Part shown: one piece after another, positions 47,217 through 58,614 of the stretch | Layout: each line of letters begins with the position of its first letter | How positions within the stretch are numbered: the stretch's first letter is position 1 | Assembly: GCA_002270565.1 (NCBI GenBank) | Contig: NQMI01000051.1 | Coordinates: forward strand, 62,001-126,000 | DNA: 64,000 bases | Direction of reading: 5' to 3' | DNA from: Stenocarpella maydis | Taxonomy: Eukaryota; Ascomycota; Sordariomycetes; Diaporthales; Diaporthaceae | Position numbers and translations under genes: made by a program | Notes under the pieces: generated by a model | Told to the model about the DNA's origin: nothing | Databases searched by the model: none | The model's input: the letters and a program-made list of their open reading frames with translations, nothing else

Positions 47217-48116
47217 TTATTGGTGCTGTACCCCAACGTATCCCTCGATGACACACACCTTCGAGGGCGTGACACGCCTGCCCGTCCCCGATGTTACTTG
47301 TGATTGAGCAGACACGCTCACCCCACGCGATACCGACCCCCACGTTCCACCGGAGCTCGAGCAAACCGTGCTGCCCGCATCCGAGAGGACGCCGTCGCCC
47401 CTCCGCGCAGGGACGATATATATCACACGGGCCCCGTCCTTCCCGGGAACAGCCGGCCGCGGCTCCCCGTGCCACCCGTGCGCCACCAAATCCGTCGTGC
47501 TCCCGCCGTGCAGCTCCACCGGGTGGGCGTAGCTCCCCAGGACCTCGATGGGCTTGCCCCTGCCGCTGACCTCGAGCCGGTTGAAGTGCGTGGCCAGCTC
47601 CTGCGGCGGGGATGACGGCGGCGAGTATACCGTCGGTCGCTGTGGCCGCCTCTGGTGGTGGTGGTGGCGTTGGTGGCGGTGGCTGCTGCTGCTGGCGGGG
47701 GCGGCGCGGCTGGGGCGGCGGCGGTCCGGGGGACGCGGGCTTGCCTTTTCGCGGCGCCTCTTCCTGGCGAAGCGTCTGGATGTGCAGAAGACGATGAGGA
47801 CAAGGATGATTAGTAAAAGGGCGGATCCAATTACTATGCCGGCTATTGCTCCCGCCGAGAGGTCGGATGGGTTGCTCCCTGATGATAAGCCCGAGGGTGA
47901 CGAGCTCTCGGTGGCGGATTTGGTGAACACGTAGACCAGGGTCAGGTCACTGCTGACTGTTTGTGGGGAGTCTGTAATAAGGGCCGCCTCGGACGACACT
48001 GTAGGTGTAATGGAGGATGCGGCCGCATCATCTCGGGTGATCGTAACGGTGAGGAATTTGTCTGAGGAAGATGGTGCGAAGCTTTCAGCCGCGGAAAGGG
48101 AAGTAGTAGTGGTCAT
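47217..48116 (-). CDS. Single-pass plasma-membrane protein with Ser/Thr-rich ectodomain
   Basis: From the ATG at 48116 the product is 299 aa. A Ser/Thr-rich, probably O-glycosylated extracellular part of about 90 residues comes first. One membrane helix (SAGAIAGIVIGSALLLIILV) follows, then a basic stop-transfer RRFARKRRR and a disordered cytoplasmic tail rich in His, Arg and Pro. This is the layout of fungal Wsc/Mid2-like sensors and mucin-like proteins, without the Cys-rich WSC domain. The open frame extends upstream to 48281 with a hydrophobic stretch (VTWSVLVVSTI) that would make a good signal peptide, but no ATG precedes it. A missed 5' exon is therefore likely. Confidence 0.6.
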   Translation of the reverse strand: MTTTTSLSAAESFAPSSSDKFLTVTITRDDAAASSITPTVSSEAALITDSPQTVSSDLTLVYVFTKSATESSSPSGLSSGSNPSDLSAGAIAGIVIGSALLLIILVLIVFCTSRRFARKRRREKASPRPPDRRRPSRAAPASSSSHRHQRHHHHQRRPQRPTVYSPPSSPPQELATHFNRLEVSGRGKPIEVLGSYAHPVELHGGSTTDLVAHGWHGEPRPAVPGKDGARVIYIVPARRGDGVLSDAGSTVCSSSGGTWGSVSRGVSVSAQSQVTSGTGRRVTPSKVCVIEGYVGVQHQ

Positions 48117-49704
48117 AATGGTTGATACTACTAACACGGACCAAGTCACTCTCGTGATGCTCGGTGCCGGACCCAAAGGAGCGTATAATAAGTAGCGTTG
48201 GAATAAATTCACCACATGCTCATTCTCCCATCGTTGATATCTGGGAGTTTCGGCCCAAGCCTTCGCCCATGATGGCGGCACAGTCGATGAGCGAGGTCGG
48301 ATCAGAAAGGCTGCAGGCTGCTGGTGTCTGCGTACGTGCTCGCATCCGGGAAAGCCGCTGTCACCGTGGGCAATTTTTGAGCGGACCGCACTATCTTAGT
48401 CGTTTGGGCGGCCTATATCGTGCGGGAGAAGGACAAGACGAGAAGGGAGAGCAGGAACAAATGCACACCACAAAAACAAAAGAGGGAAAGGGGAACGGGC
48501 CTACATCAGGAGAGCTGAATTCTCTCCCGTTGGGGAAAATAGTCTGCCTCGACTCACGAAAAGAGGCCCCAAACCAACAGACACAATCACCCTCGACACA
48601 CAAGGAGGGCGAGATTGGACGCGACAGGGGCCAGCGACTTGGTAGCCATACGCAGTAGCGTGACCCATTGATTGAGCAGGCGGCGCTGGCAGTCAAACGA
48701 GAGACTTCGTATCTTGCTTGGTGCGGATGGGCGGTATGGCGTCCCGTCCGTCCCCAACGAGCTGGACTCGAGGTCAGAACAGCCGCCCTCCAAGGTCCCA
48801 GACCCGTGGGAGAAGCAGGGATGGTGACGCCCACGAGGTTCTGGGCAAGGATCGGGTCAGTTTTGGGGTGTTGGTCCATTGGGTCGCAGGAGCTTGACCT
48901 GTTTGGGTCGACGCCAGATGAGATTTGCACGACTGGGCCCACTCTTGCACAGACGGTGTAAAGTTCAATAGACAGGCTACTAGATAGACAGATAGATTAA
49001 CTGATAGGAGGACGAAAAATGAACTGCATGAGTGAGAAGGATATAGATGGCCAAGTAGAAGGATAACTTGCATCATCACCTGGTGACTCCTCGCCCCTGC
49101 TGCTTCCAGGCCAGCCTGATTCGGGTAGACTCTATAATATGAGAACGAGTCCCCCGCTGTGTGGCAGGACAATCGAGTTATTAGTTACCCCAGGAAACAG
49201 AGCCGCATGCCCCAGATTGTCGGGGACGATTAGTCGGTTTGTCTCAGTATGGGGTATGATGGTGGTGACGTCGAGGTTGAGCATGTGAAACTGTCGCTTA
49301 TTATTTTACACTGCTCGCTCACAGCACGAGCATCAAATGACCTGCCGTCAGGTCAGCAATTTCACAGGGGCGATTGGCATGTGAAGACACTGCAGCAGGG
49401 AGGTCGATTCAGTGCGGTGCAGTGCCTGACTTCCCAGCAATCCACATCGCTCGGGGCTCGGCCGTCGTGTGCCTCGGCAAGTCGACCTCCAGTGGCCCAG
49501 ACTGCTGCCATTAACATTCCTCTCCCTCTTTTCTCGCAGCTCCGCATCAGACAACACTCTTCTCTTCTTTTTGGTCTGTCTGTCCACGGCACGACACTCA
49601 GAGCATCTTTTATTGCTCCTGGCATATCCGCAACATCCCCGTGTCTCTCGTGACCTCTTCCAGGGCACCACCTGTATCCCTCCCAGACAGGCAGATCCAC
49701 AAAG
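48117..49704. other. Divergent intergenic region before thiolase
   Basis: About 1.6 kb that includes the thiolase promoter and perhaps a missing 5' exon of the membrane protein gene. No further gene supported. Confidence 0.45.
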
Positions 49705-51258
49705 ATGGGTGGTAGGACAGCTCTCTGACCCGCTCCCCAAACGACCTCGGACTGACCATGTGTCCACAGCTATCGACAGGGTCGCAGCAGTCGCTGGCCA
49801 GCTCTCCAGCCCCAAGCAGGGCAAGGCCAGACTTCTCGAGAAGAACCCCGATGATGTGAGCGAACCCGCCTTCTCCTTCCTGCCCGCCGTCTCTATCTTT
49901 CTCACCGCATCTGCTGACAAGGCCCCCATTGCTTCTGCTGTAGATCGTCGTCACAGCATGCCTCCGAACGGCATTCACAAAGGGTGGCAAGGGCGCCTTC
50001 AAGGACACCATGGCCTCCGACCTGGTCGCCGGTGCACTCAAGGGCATTATCGACCGCTCCAAGATAAACCCTGCCCTGGTTGAGGATATCTGCGTTGGCA
50101 CCGTCCTGGCCCCCGGTGGCGGTGCCACTGAGATGCGTGCCGCTGCTCTGGTCGCTGGCTTCACGGAAGCCACCGCTGTGCGAACCCTCAACAGGCAGTG
50201 CTCCTCTGGCCTCCAGGCCTGTGTGGATGTGGCGAACCAGATCAGCACCGGCATGATCGAGATCGGCATCGGTGCCGGTGTTGAGTCCATGTCAACACAA
50301 TACGGGTATGCAATCAAGACGCTATCTATCTCTGACGGCATTATTGGACCGCAGGCTAACAGACACACCAATCACAGCCCCGGCGCCGTCTCTGAGTTCT
50401 CAGAACTCCTCGAGTCCCACCCCGAGGCCGCCAACTGCAAGGTACCCATGGGGGTCCTCTCCGAGCAGATGGCAAAGGACCGCAACATCGACCGGGCCAG
50501 CCAGGACGCCTTCGCCGCCAGCTCCTACCAGAAGGCCCTCAAGGCCCAGCAGCAGGGCCTGTTCGACCAGGAGATCCTGCCCCTCAAGGCCAAGTTCGAG
50601 GATCCCAAGACGGGCGAGACCAAGGAGGTGGTGGTGGACAAGGACGACGGCGTGCGCCCAGGCATCACCGCCGACTCCCTTGGCAAGATCAAGCCGGCCT
50701 TCGCCAAGGACGGCAGCATCCACGCGGGCAACGCCTCGCAGATCAGCGACGGCGCCGCCGCCGTGCTGCTCATGAAGCGCAGCACCGCCCAGCGCCTGGG
50801 CCAGACCATCCTGGGCAAGTACGTCGCTGCCAGCATCGTCGGCGTCAAGCCGCTGCTCATGGGCATTGGCCCCTGGAAGGCCATCCCCAAGGTCTTTGAG
50901 CTCACCGGCATCACCAAGGACGACGTCGACATCTTCGAGATCAACGAGGCCTTCGCCAGCCAGTGCCTGTGGTGCGCCAACGAGCTGGGAATCCCCCCGG
51001 AGAAGATCAATCCCAAGGGGGGCGCCATCGCCTTTGGCCACCCGCTCGGGTGCACAGGCGCCAGACAGGTCTCCACCCTGCTGTACGAGCTCAAGAGGAG
51101 GGGCGAGAAGATCGGCGTCACGAGTATGTGCATCGGTACTGGTATGGGGTAAGTCGTTCTTTATTGATTCCCTCCCTGTCTTGTTACTCCCTCCTAATTC
51201 TTTGACACCATACTAACAACTGTCTCATAGAATGGCCGCTGTCTGGGTCGCCGAGTAG
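49705..51258 (+). CDS. POT1: Peroxisomal 3-ketoacyl-CoA thiolase
   Basis: Five exons (49705-49711, 49770-49855, 49944-50305, 50378-51148 and 51231-51258) splice in phase to 417 aa. The enzyme performs the last step of fatty-acid beta-oxidation, cleaving 3-ketoacyl-CoA with CoA to acetyl-CoA. The nucleophile motif NRQCSSGLQA (C117), NEAFA, the His motif GHPLGCTGAR (about H373) and the second Cys in TSMCIGTG (about C403) are all present. The N-terminus contains RVAAVAGQL (residues 6-14), a match to the PTS2 consensus R-[LVI]-x5-[HQ]-[LA]. This marks the protein as peroxisomal rather than mitochondrial or cytosolic. Intron 3 (72 nt) has no stop in frame, so an unspliced reading would add 24 residues; GTATGC and CACAG mark it. 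The first exon has only seven bases. Confidence 0.95.
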
Positions 51259-51717
51259 GTGGTGTAGCTGTAGTATAAATATATGATCCTGCCAGCTTTG
51301 CATTTTGAGCCACAAGACTTGGCAAGCCTATTTCTTGGGTCGCCGATCCAAGCATACCCTCCAAGGGACCACCTTAGGGCTGAACCTCTCATGTGACCGT
51401 TACGAAACCCATATCCACAGAGAAATGCTCCGCGCGGGCGTCGCCGGTAAGCGCCCTTTAGGCGTGCACTGCAGTGCTTGCACGTAACGTCTGGTGGGCC
51501 TGCAGCACAATTGGGTTGATTCAGAAAAATACAACACGCACCACAGACAGTACTGGGCTACACATATTCGGCACATGGTTGTGCGCCTCAGAGAGTGTCC
51601 TCTATACGGCCCAAGGACCAACCACTGATCAGGGCTGCGCGGCCTCGTTCACCGCAACCGTCGGGACCAAAAAAGCTCGCTCCGGAGCCGTGGAGGCCGC
51701 GGCGGCGGCCTGGCCAC
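51259..51717. other. Convergent 3' intergenic region
   Basis: 459 bp, presumably 3' UTRs. Nothing else seen. Confidence 0.5.
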
Positions 51718-53338
51718 CTAGAACCCAGGCACATGCGTGCCGACGCCCTTTTCCCGCGCGAACTCGACGACCTTCATGCCCACCGTAAGGTCCATCAGCC
51801 CCAGGCCGACGCTCTTATAGATAACGTTGCCGCTCTGCAGCCAGCGGCACATGTGGTCCTCGCGCTCCTTCTTCTTGCTGCCGTCCGTGCTGCTGCCGCC
51901 CTGGCTGCCCTTGGGCCGGTGGAACAGCGACCCGGGCCGGCTGGGCGGGCGGGACCCGCCGTCGCGGTCGCGGTCGCCGCTACCGCTTATGCTGGTGTTG
52001 CTGCTGCCGAAGACGGACGGCATGGACGGCCTGGAACTGAGGTCTAGCTTCTCGAACTCCGAGGACGGGGCCGTGCTGGCGCCGCTGCTGGAGACAAGGC
52101 TGCCTGTGTCGTCTGAGGACGACTCCTCGTCCATCCTGATGCGGTGGAGCATGACGAGCTCGCCGAGTCTGTAGTGGTATTAGCCCCGTCCCGTCCCTCA
52201 GGAGACGCAGCAGCCCCTGCCAAGCATCGCCGGGGCATTGGACCTACTCGATAAGCTGCCTGGGCTCCAGGCCGGCCTGGATGACCTCGCCGGCCTCGGC
52301 CATGGCGCCGTCCAGGGTGTCCACGATGACGACGCCTCCTTCGGTAGCATGCTTATGGAAATGCCGGCCCCCGTGGGTCCTGACGGCCTGCTGCACGACC
52401 TCGAGGGGGATCTCGACCATGCCGGGCGCGTAGCTCCCGATGGCGACGATGAGCCTTCCCTTGCGCCGCCCATCCCCGTTGGTGAGGAAGGTGTGGTCGA
52501 ACAGCGGCTCCCTGCTGGGCGTGCAGCAGAAGATGACGTCGGCAGCGCGGACCTGGTCCTTGAGCAGGCGGCTGAACTCGCCGTACCCGGGCGTGAGGAT
52601 GCCGAACTGCGCGTCCTGCCAGCCCTCGCGCTCCTTGACGGCGGCGGGGACCGCGTACAGCCGGTTGAGGATGCTCCTGCACGACTCGGAGAAGCGGCGG
52701 TTGATGACGTTCACCTGGCGGATGGTCGACCCGCGCAGCATCAGGGCGACCCGGATGTGCCAGTAAGCCTGCTCGCCGGAGCCGAAGGCCGTGACGGTGT
52801 GGATGCGGTTGCGGCGGACGACGAGGCATGCGGAGGCAAGGGCGGTCCGGAACGCCGTCAGGGTGGAGGCGTGCAGGATGCCGACGGGCTGGCCCGTCTC
52901 GGAGAAGAGTGTGATGGCCCCGGCGGGTTTGATGTTGGGTCTGCCTCCTCCTGCCTCATCTCGTTCTGGCCGGGGGGGCGAGAGGGTTATGACTATCTCG
53001 TCTGATCAGCAAGGGGCGCCATAGGTTTGAGGCCCGGGGCCGGGGCAGGGGCAAGGGCAAGGGCATGGGGCCGGACGACAGGCGACCGGGTGCACACCTT
53101 TGACGCCGACGCCGGCCGGGCTGCTCGAGGGCATAAACAGCGTGGTGGCGCCTGTCCTCGACGAGCTGACGCTCTGCCGGCTCGGCTGTTGGATATCAGC
53201 TTCCCCGGGCACCTGAGAGCCGTTTGAGTAATCATGAAGGGCGCCCTTGAGGTTCAGCACGAACGAATCGAGCTCATCGGCACTGAGGGACTCGAGAAGT
53301 AGCCGGATTTGCTCATCACTAAGGACTGTGAGGCACAT
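51718..53338 (-). CDS. Ornithine cyclodeaminase / mu-crystallin family protein
   Basis: Three exons (53098-53338, 52248-52944 and 51718-52168) with introns of 153 and 79 nt give 462 aa. Family members use NAD(P) and include ornithine cyclodeaminase, ketimine reductase and related imine reductases. MCLTVLSDEQIRLLLESL, ASTLTAFRTALASACLV, the dinucleotide-binding FGSGEQAYWHIRVAL, FCCTPSREPLFD and VAIGSYAPGMVEIP are the expected segments in order. The protein is longer than the usual 330-400 aa. The last exon carries a Ser/Gly-rich insertion of about 85 residues (from DEESSSDD to KKKERED) before the final conserved helix VGLGLMDLTVGMKVVEFA. The insertion has no stop or splice signals and keeps coding bias. 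The first intron boundary (GTGTGC donor) is the least certain. The true substrate is unknown. Confidence 0.85.
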
Positions 53339-54468
53339 TGTGTTGATGACTTGCAAAAGCAAGATCCCAGTGTATATATATAACAGCGTGGGTTGTAGTA
53401 AAGCTCGCCTGGGCGATGGGGTGAGCCCTCGCTAATGTCAAGCAGCCGTTGCTGAGGCCAAGTGGACCTGCTGCAACTCCGAGACGGCAACGAGCTGCAC
53501 TGTTCACTTCGCGGGTTCCGGGCGGTGTGGACTGATTGGCTTCGGGTCCGGAAAGGCGATGATGTTATTTTTATTTCCCTCCGAACGGGCAATGGTTTGC
53601 CGTTGGCGGACAGTTATGGCTGGTGATGGATCCGATCTTTGTGGTTTTAGGTTGCTTGTGATGATATGTGACGGGGGAACACTGCTCTGCCAAGGGCCAC
53701 TAGAGGGGGTGAGCCTTTTGCCAGCGCCACTTAATTTACACAACTATCTGATCGTTGTAGAGATGCAATCCACGTCATATCGCTCTCACCACGGCAGGCG
53801 GAATGTGTGGCGTCGAGATCCTTTTTCATCGCCAATTGGGAGTATACGGCCGGATTACGGAGCGTGTGTATGGCCACCGTAACTGGAGGGGCATTACGGA
53901 GGTCCCTAACTACACACTATTTGCAAATTCCAAAATCACTACTCCGTATACCTACCCTAAGCATTACCACATAGCACTCTTAAATAAAGTCTATAGCCCT
54001 TTAGGCCGGCTGGGCCCTCTGGCCGGGGCATTTCTTATCCTCTTTGCATTGCGGGGTTGTCAGTTGATATGGCACGTGGAAAAAAGAACAAGGGAGAAAA
54101 GAAATGGCGTTTTGAAGGAGCCGATCGCAGCAAGACAACGAATATGGAGTTTTGCAACATCTTGGCTCGTTTCTGATGCATTTCACCCAATCTATTTGCT
54201 CCCACGCCACGCTCTTCTCCAGCATAGATGATGAGGTCGTGCCTCCACAGCTGGTCAATGCAGCCGACGCTCTCCCTTGAGCATCTGAACGAATCCCCGT
54301 GCGCAGTCGCATAAACATCATGCCCAATCCGTCCGCCAAGGGCCCCAAGAAAGGCCCACGACTCGAGGGCTCTGCCCAAGTCACTCGCCCCCATGCACGT
54401 GATTGAACGCCAAGGACAGGAAACCAGAAACCAACAAGCTGAAAGACCACACGCGCACACCCATATCC
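53339..54468. other. Intergenic, no supported gene
   Basis: About 1.1 kb between the cyclodeaminase-family start and the carbonic anhydrase 3' end. ORFs of 140-150 codons on the minus strand near 54001-54460 lack motifs. ACTCCGTATACCTACC near 53940 resembles the motif noted upstream of MED13. Confidence 0.4.
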
Positions 54469-55498
54469 CTAACGCCCAGTCATGGAGGCACCACCGCTTC
54501 GGAACACCAGCGTCGCGTGGTTACCGCGGATGATCTCGTCCGGCCCTGGGCTGCGGTGGCCATTGGCCTTGGCCTTTGTGTTTCCGAACCCGAGGTCCCT
54601 GATCTTGCCGGTGCCGATGTCGAAAAGACACCCGTGGACCTCGAGCCCGCGGTCGCGGATGGCCTCCTGGATGGTGAAGTTGGCCATGAGGACCTTGACG
54701 CCGGCCTCGACGTTGAGCTCGGCGATGCGCACGCCGCGCTCCTTGTCGTCGCTGATGGCAGCCAGCTCGTCGGCGTGGGCGTAGCGCACAGCCTTGAGCG
54801 GCGTCAGCCACGTGTCGAGCACGCCGCCCACCCTCGAGTCCGACAGCGCCGCCGCCGCGCCGCCGCACGACGTGTGCCCGCACAGCACCACGTGCTTGAC
54901 CTTGAGGTGCGCCACCGCGTACTCGATCACCGCCGACGTGTTGATGTCCGTCGCCGAGATGATGTTGGCAATGTTGCGGTGCACGAAGACGTCTCCCGGC
55001 TGCAGCCCGAGGATCGTGGTCTCGGGGCAGCGCGAGTCGGAACAACCGAGCCAAACTGTGTGTGTTGTGTCATTCGTCAGTCGGTCAGTTCTCAATTTTT
55101 ATTTTTATTTTATTTTTTTTTTAAAAAAAAACACAACCCCTCGAGACGGGCCAAGACGCGAATCTCCAAGATGCCATAAAAGCCTAAATGAGCCGCATCC
55201 CAATTCGCTGCGAGGGACGGGGCCGGAATGTGAGACAATGAGACAACTTACGGATCTGGGGCGCTTGGCCGCTCGCCAGCTTCGGGAAGAACTGCGGGTT
55301 TTGGTACGCCTTGTACCCAGCCCACGCCCCGTTGGAGCTCATGGCATATTGAAATGTATCCTCTGCATCAGCACAAGACAGGCGGTCAGCAAAAAAAAAA
55401 AAAAAAACCCCCATAAAAATATAAAAGTAAAAAGAATATCTGCGAGCGCGGGTGTTGTAGATGCTGGCAACGTGGGATCACTTACGTTGTTGAGCCAT
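54469..55498 (-). CDS. Beta-class carbonic anhydrase
   Basis: Three exons (55486-55498, 55252-55362 and 54469-55055) with introns of 123 and 196 nt give 236 aa. The enzyme interconverts CO2 and bicarbonate. The zinc ligands and Asp-Arg dyad are visible: CSDSR (C46, D48, R50) and CGHTSCGG (H102, C105). Family segments PGDVFVHRNIAN and EYAVAHLKVKHVVLCGH lie between them. No N-terminal targeting peptide is seen, so it is likely cytosolic, as for yeast Nce103-type enzymes that supply bicarbonate for carboxylases. The first exon has only 13 bases (MAQQ). Intron 1 contains a 16-base A/T homopolymer and intron 2 is also T/A-rich. The last residues (RSGGASMTGR) are flexible. Confidence 0.95.
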
Positions 55499-56985
55499 TT
55501 TGGAAGATGTACTTGTGTTTCAGGCAAGAGGAGTTGTCCAACCGCGCTGATGGTATTTATGTGCTGAGAGGCGAACAGGAGTCCTCGGCTACTACTCAAG
55601 GCCCGAAGCAGGGTCGCTGGCTCGCTGACACCTCGGACTTGCGTGCGGAATCCCCCGTGACGTTTACCCTGGAGAGAAGGGGTAAAGGGGCAGTGAACAG
55701 CGAGGGACGAGGCCGGGGTTGAAATGGGGCGCGGATATGGTGCCGCTCTGCAAAGGTCGTGCTTGACAAGGTTGGTTTGACGCGCGGTGCGAGTCTGATG
55801 CAGCGGACCGGTCCGGTTGCTCGGAAGCAATTCGCGATGTACGTGTATGCGTAAGAGCGAATTACGGGACCCTGACTGGCAAGATGGAGAAAGCTGTGGT
55901 CCACAAGATGGGTCTTCAGGTCGCGTCAGAGAAGATGCCGAAGAAGCGATCCCCAGATCCAGATCCAGGAGGGGGGGGGGGGGAATGCAATATTGATACG
56001 TACGTCGACTTTCTTGCTTGCGCGGCAGTTGACAGAAGCCGGGGACACAGAAGACGGTGAGCGATTTTAGACGCCGGCAACTGACTCTAAACCGGGTATT
56101 ACTGAACGCTACGGGCTGCGCCGAAGGCAACTCTGCGCACCCTTGTCTCTGACCGAGGGAATTTCTGAATGCTGCTGTGAGCTTCTGTGTAGACTCGTGG
56201 GGATGGGAGGGAGAGACAGAAGGGAAAAGGTTGGGAAACTTTATATTAACATCTCTTCCTGTCTGTGGCCGATGAACAAGCCCAACAACCCCAGACTGCG
56301 GACTTTAGTTTTGAGATGAAACGAGTCAAGCCCCAGTACCACTTCTGCTATCGCTCAACACGCCGACCGGTGGCACACACCTTATCAGTGTTATTGCCAG
56401 TATCCCGGGAATTTGACCGAGTGCTCACGATCGCGGGAGCTTGGGCAAGTCCCGAGGAATGTCAAACACAGATCGTCGTCCCAGAGGCCCCTGGTCCGCC
56501 AGATCTATGCCCTGCTACCGATGAATCAGGGTCTGTTTTGTCGTTGTTACTGCACGCTATTATAGTCCCCGCATACAATGACAGCCTGGCTGCTCCCTGC
56601 CGGCCGGGTCCAGGTCCCGGACCACCTGTGCTTCCGTCCAACTCCTGTGGCTTTTGATAGGGAGGATGCGACACTGCAAGGCCAGCATGTGTTACCAACG
56701 GAGTGCTTGGCATCAACAGGTGCCCGGTTTTCGACCCTCGCAGTCATGTCACGTTGCTGATACGCTTGAAGAGACTTCTGGCTTTCCATCTCGAGAGTCG
56801 TATTCTTAGTAGTGGCTGGGCTACTCGGCGGCAATGTCACACAACGCGAATGTGCCCAAGATGCTTGCAGATCAAGCAATTCCATTGTGTCCATAAACCG
56901 TTTTGGTATTTTCCAGACGCCGTGACCATTTACCCTTGCCGACCATGCTTCCCATTCGTAGAATTCAGTCCTCGTCGAAAAAAGA
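55499..56985. other. Intergenic region upstream of carbonic anhydrase
   Basis: About 1.5 kb with a 13-G run at 55971-55983. Frames up to 263 codons on the minus strand overlap the first carbonic anhydrase intron and look non-coding. Nothing supported. Confidence 0.4.
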
Positions 56986-58169
56986 TTAGACCTTGAGGGC
57001 CTGCTCGACGGCCTTCCTCTTCTTCTCCGTGCGCTTGTTTGCCTTGTCGCCCATGATACCACCGCCCCACTGGCGGCGAGCGCTCTCGGTGTTGGCCATG
57101 TAGCCGTCCTTGACAGTAGAGACGAGCTTGGAGAGCTCAGACTTGTCCTCAGAGCGGACCTCGGTGAAGGCGAGGACAGCGGCGGTCTTGACAAGGAACT
57201 GTTAGCCATCGTCCTGCTACAACAGTTGTCGACGGGGACACTGCTTACCTTCTTGTGGACGACGGTACCCAGACGAGCCTTGCCCTTGACGATGGCGAAG
57301 GGGACACCCATCTTGCGGCAGAGAGCAGGCAGGAAGATGACGAGCTCAATGGGGTCGACATCGTTGGGGATCAGGACCAGGGAGGCCTTCTTGTTCTCGA
57401 TCAGGCCAACGACGTGGTTCAGACCGTACTTGACGGTGTAGGGCTTCTTGGAGACATCCTCCTTCTTCTTGCCCTCCTTGATGGCGGTGGCCTCCTTCAG
57501 CAGGCGCTCCTTCTTCTCGGCCTTGGTCTCCGGGCGGTACTTGTTGAGGAGCTTGAAAGCCTGCGTTGCGGTGTTCTTGTCAAGGACGTGCTGGAACTGG
57601 GCGATCGCAGGGGGGACCTTCAACCGCATGTTGAGGATCTTCTTTTGGCGTTGGAGGCGGACATACTCGGGCCACTTGACCATGCGCGCAAGGTTGCGCT
57701 TGGGCTGGATGTCGGCGCCGATACCAAAGTTGCGGGGACGCTTCTCGATCAGAGGGTTCTGGGGGCAATGGTCAGTACACCATGGTCGTCGGCCACAAGA
57801 GACGGGTTTGTGACTGCTGGCAGGGCTTACCTTGGGGGCCTTCTTGCCAGCCTTGGACTGGGGGAAGGGGGCGGGAGCCGCCTTCTTTCCGGATTTGGGA
57901 GGCTATCATTGAGGAAGAAAGACATCAGCGAATGTGTTCCATTGCTTGGTGGTCTTTCTCGATCTCTAAAGAGCACGCACGAGACATCCCTGCCATCGTG
58001 CGTATGCTCAAGCCAAGTCATCGCCTGCGTCTGAGGACAGCAAGCGGAATCTGCATCTCGAATTTCTTCGAGAGCAGTTTGTCTGAGGTCGAAGACTGAC
58101 GACAGACACGAGCACGCAGTTGCGGACCGGTCTGCCGTCACAAAGACATATCAATCAACGGCTTACCAT
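56986..58169 (-). CDS. RPL8: 60S ribosomal protein eL8 (yeast Rpl8, human L7a)
   Basis: Four exons: 58167-58169, 57831-57902, 57249-57758 and 56986-57186, giving 261 aa. The product starts [20 protein letters not shown]. It contains the eL8 signatures [19 protein letters not shown] and [15 protein letters not shown], and the L7Ae-fold RNA-binding segment [30 protein letters not shown]. It ends in a Lys/Arg-rich C-terminus ([19 protein letters not shown]). It is a core component of the large cytosolic ribosomal subunit. The first coding exon consists of the ATG alone, followed by a 264-nt intron, a pattern seen in other fungal ribosomal protein genes. The third intron (62 nt) ends GTCAAG, chosen over an earlier CAG because it restores [10 protein letters not shown]. 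Confidence 0.96.
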
Positions 58170-58614
58170 TTTGAAGGGTGATGGTCGGCAGTTCTGGAAT
58201 TGACCCTCTCGAAGAACTGTGGTTTGGCGATGGTTCAAAGGAAAGGAATCTTTTCGCTGGTGCGAGGCGCGGAGAAAATCCTCAGGCAAGTTTTCTTGTG
58301 GGCTCCGTGATTTCCGCTCTAGTACTAAAACGGACTAGCTCATCTCCGTTGCTCCTCACCAGCCACATCAGCGCCACACTGGGTTTGCGGGTAACCATCC
58401 GCAGGCTTTAGCTCAGACTTCGCAGTCATAGAAACTTACAAGATCACTGGTTTTCGAGTGCGAGCCCACAACGCAATATATCAACAGTAATAACCCTTTC
58501 TAACTGTCGAAACCAGCTTGAGTTACCTTCATTCTAGTTTTGTGTTTTTCCCTCAGGCAGTCCTTCAAATTCTAGACTGCAAATACTGCGGTGTAGTTGT
58601 TGATCGCCCCGGAC
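58170..58614. promoter_or_regulatory. Divergent promoter region of RPL8 and NCS6
   Basis: Only 445 bp separate the two start codons, so the two translation-related genes probably share promoter elements. I could not pick out a specific bound motif. Confidence 0.5.

Noticed and set aside
50400..51133. Minus-strand ORFs of more than 200 codons
   Set aside because: They are antisense shadows of the thiolase gene, which has full catalytic motifs on the plus strand.
55339..56130. 263-codon minus-strand ORF
   Set aside because: It runs through carbonic anhydrase intron 1 and exon 1 in another frame, including a poly-A/T run; not coding.
57255..58034. 259-codon plus-strand ORF
   Set aside because: It lies antisense to RPL8 exons and is explained by codon bias of the ribosomal protein gene.
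57903..58166. Possible C/D snoRNA inside RPL8 intron 1 (GATGA and CTGA boxes)
   Set aside because: The terminal stem is only four offset base pairs and the box C match is incomplete.
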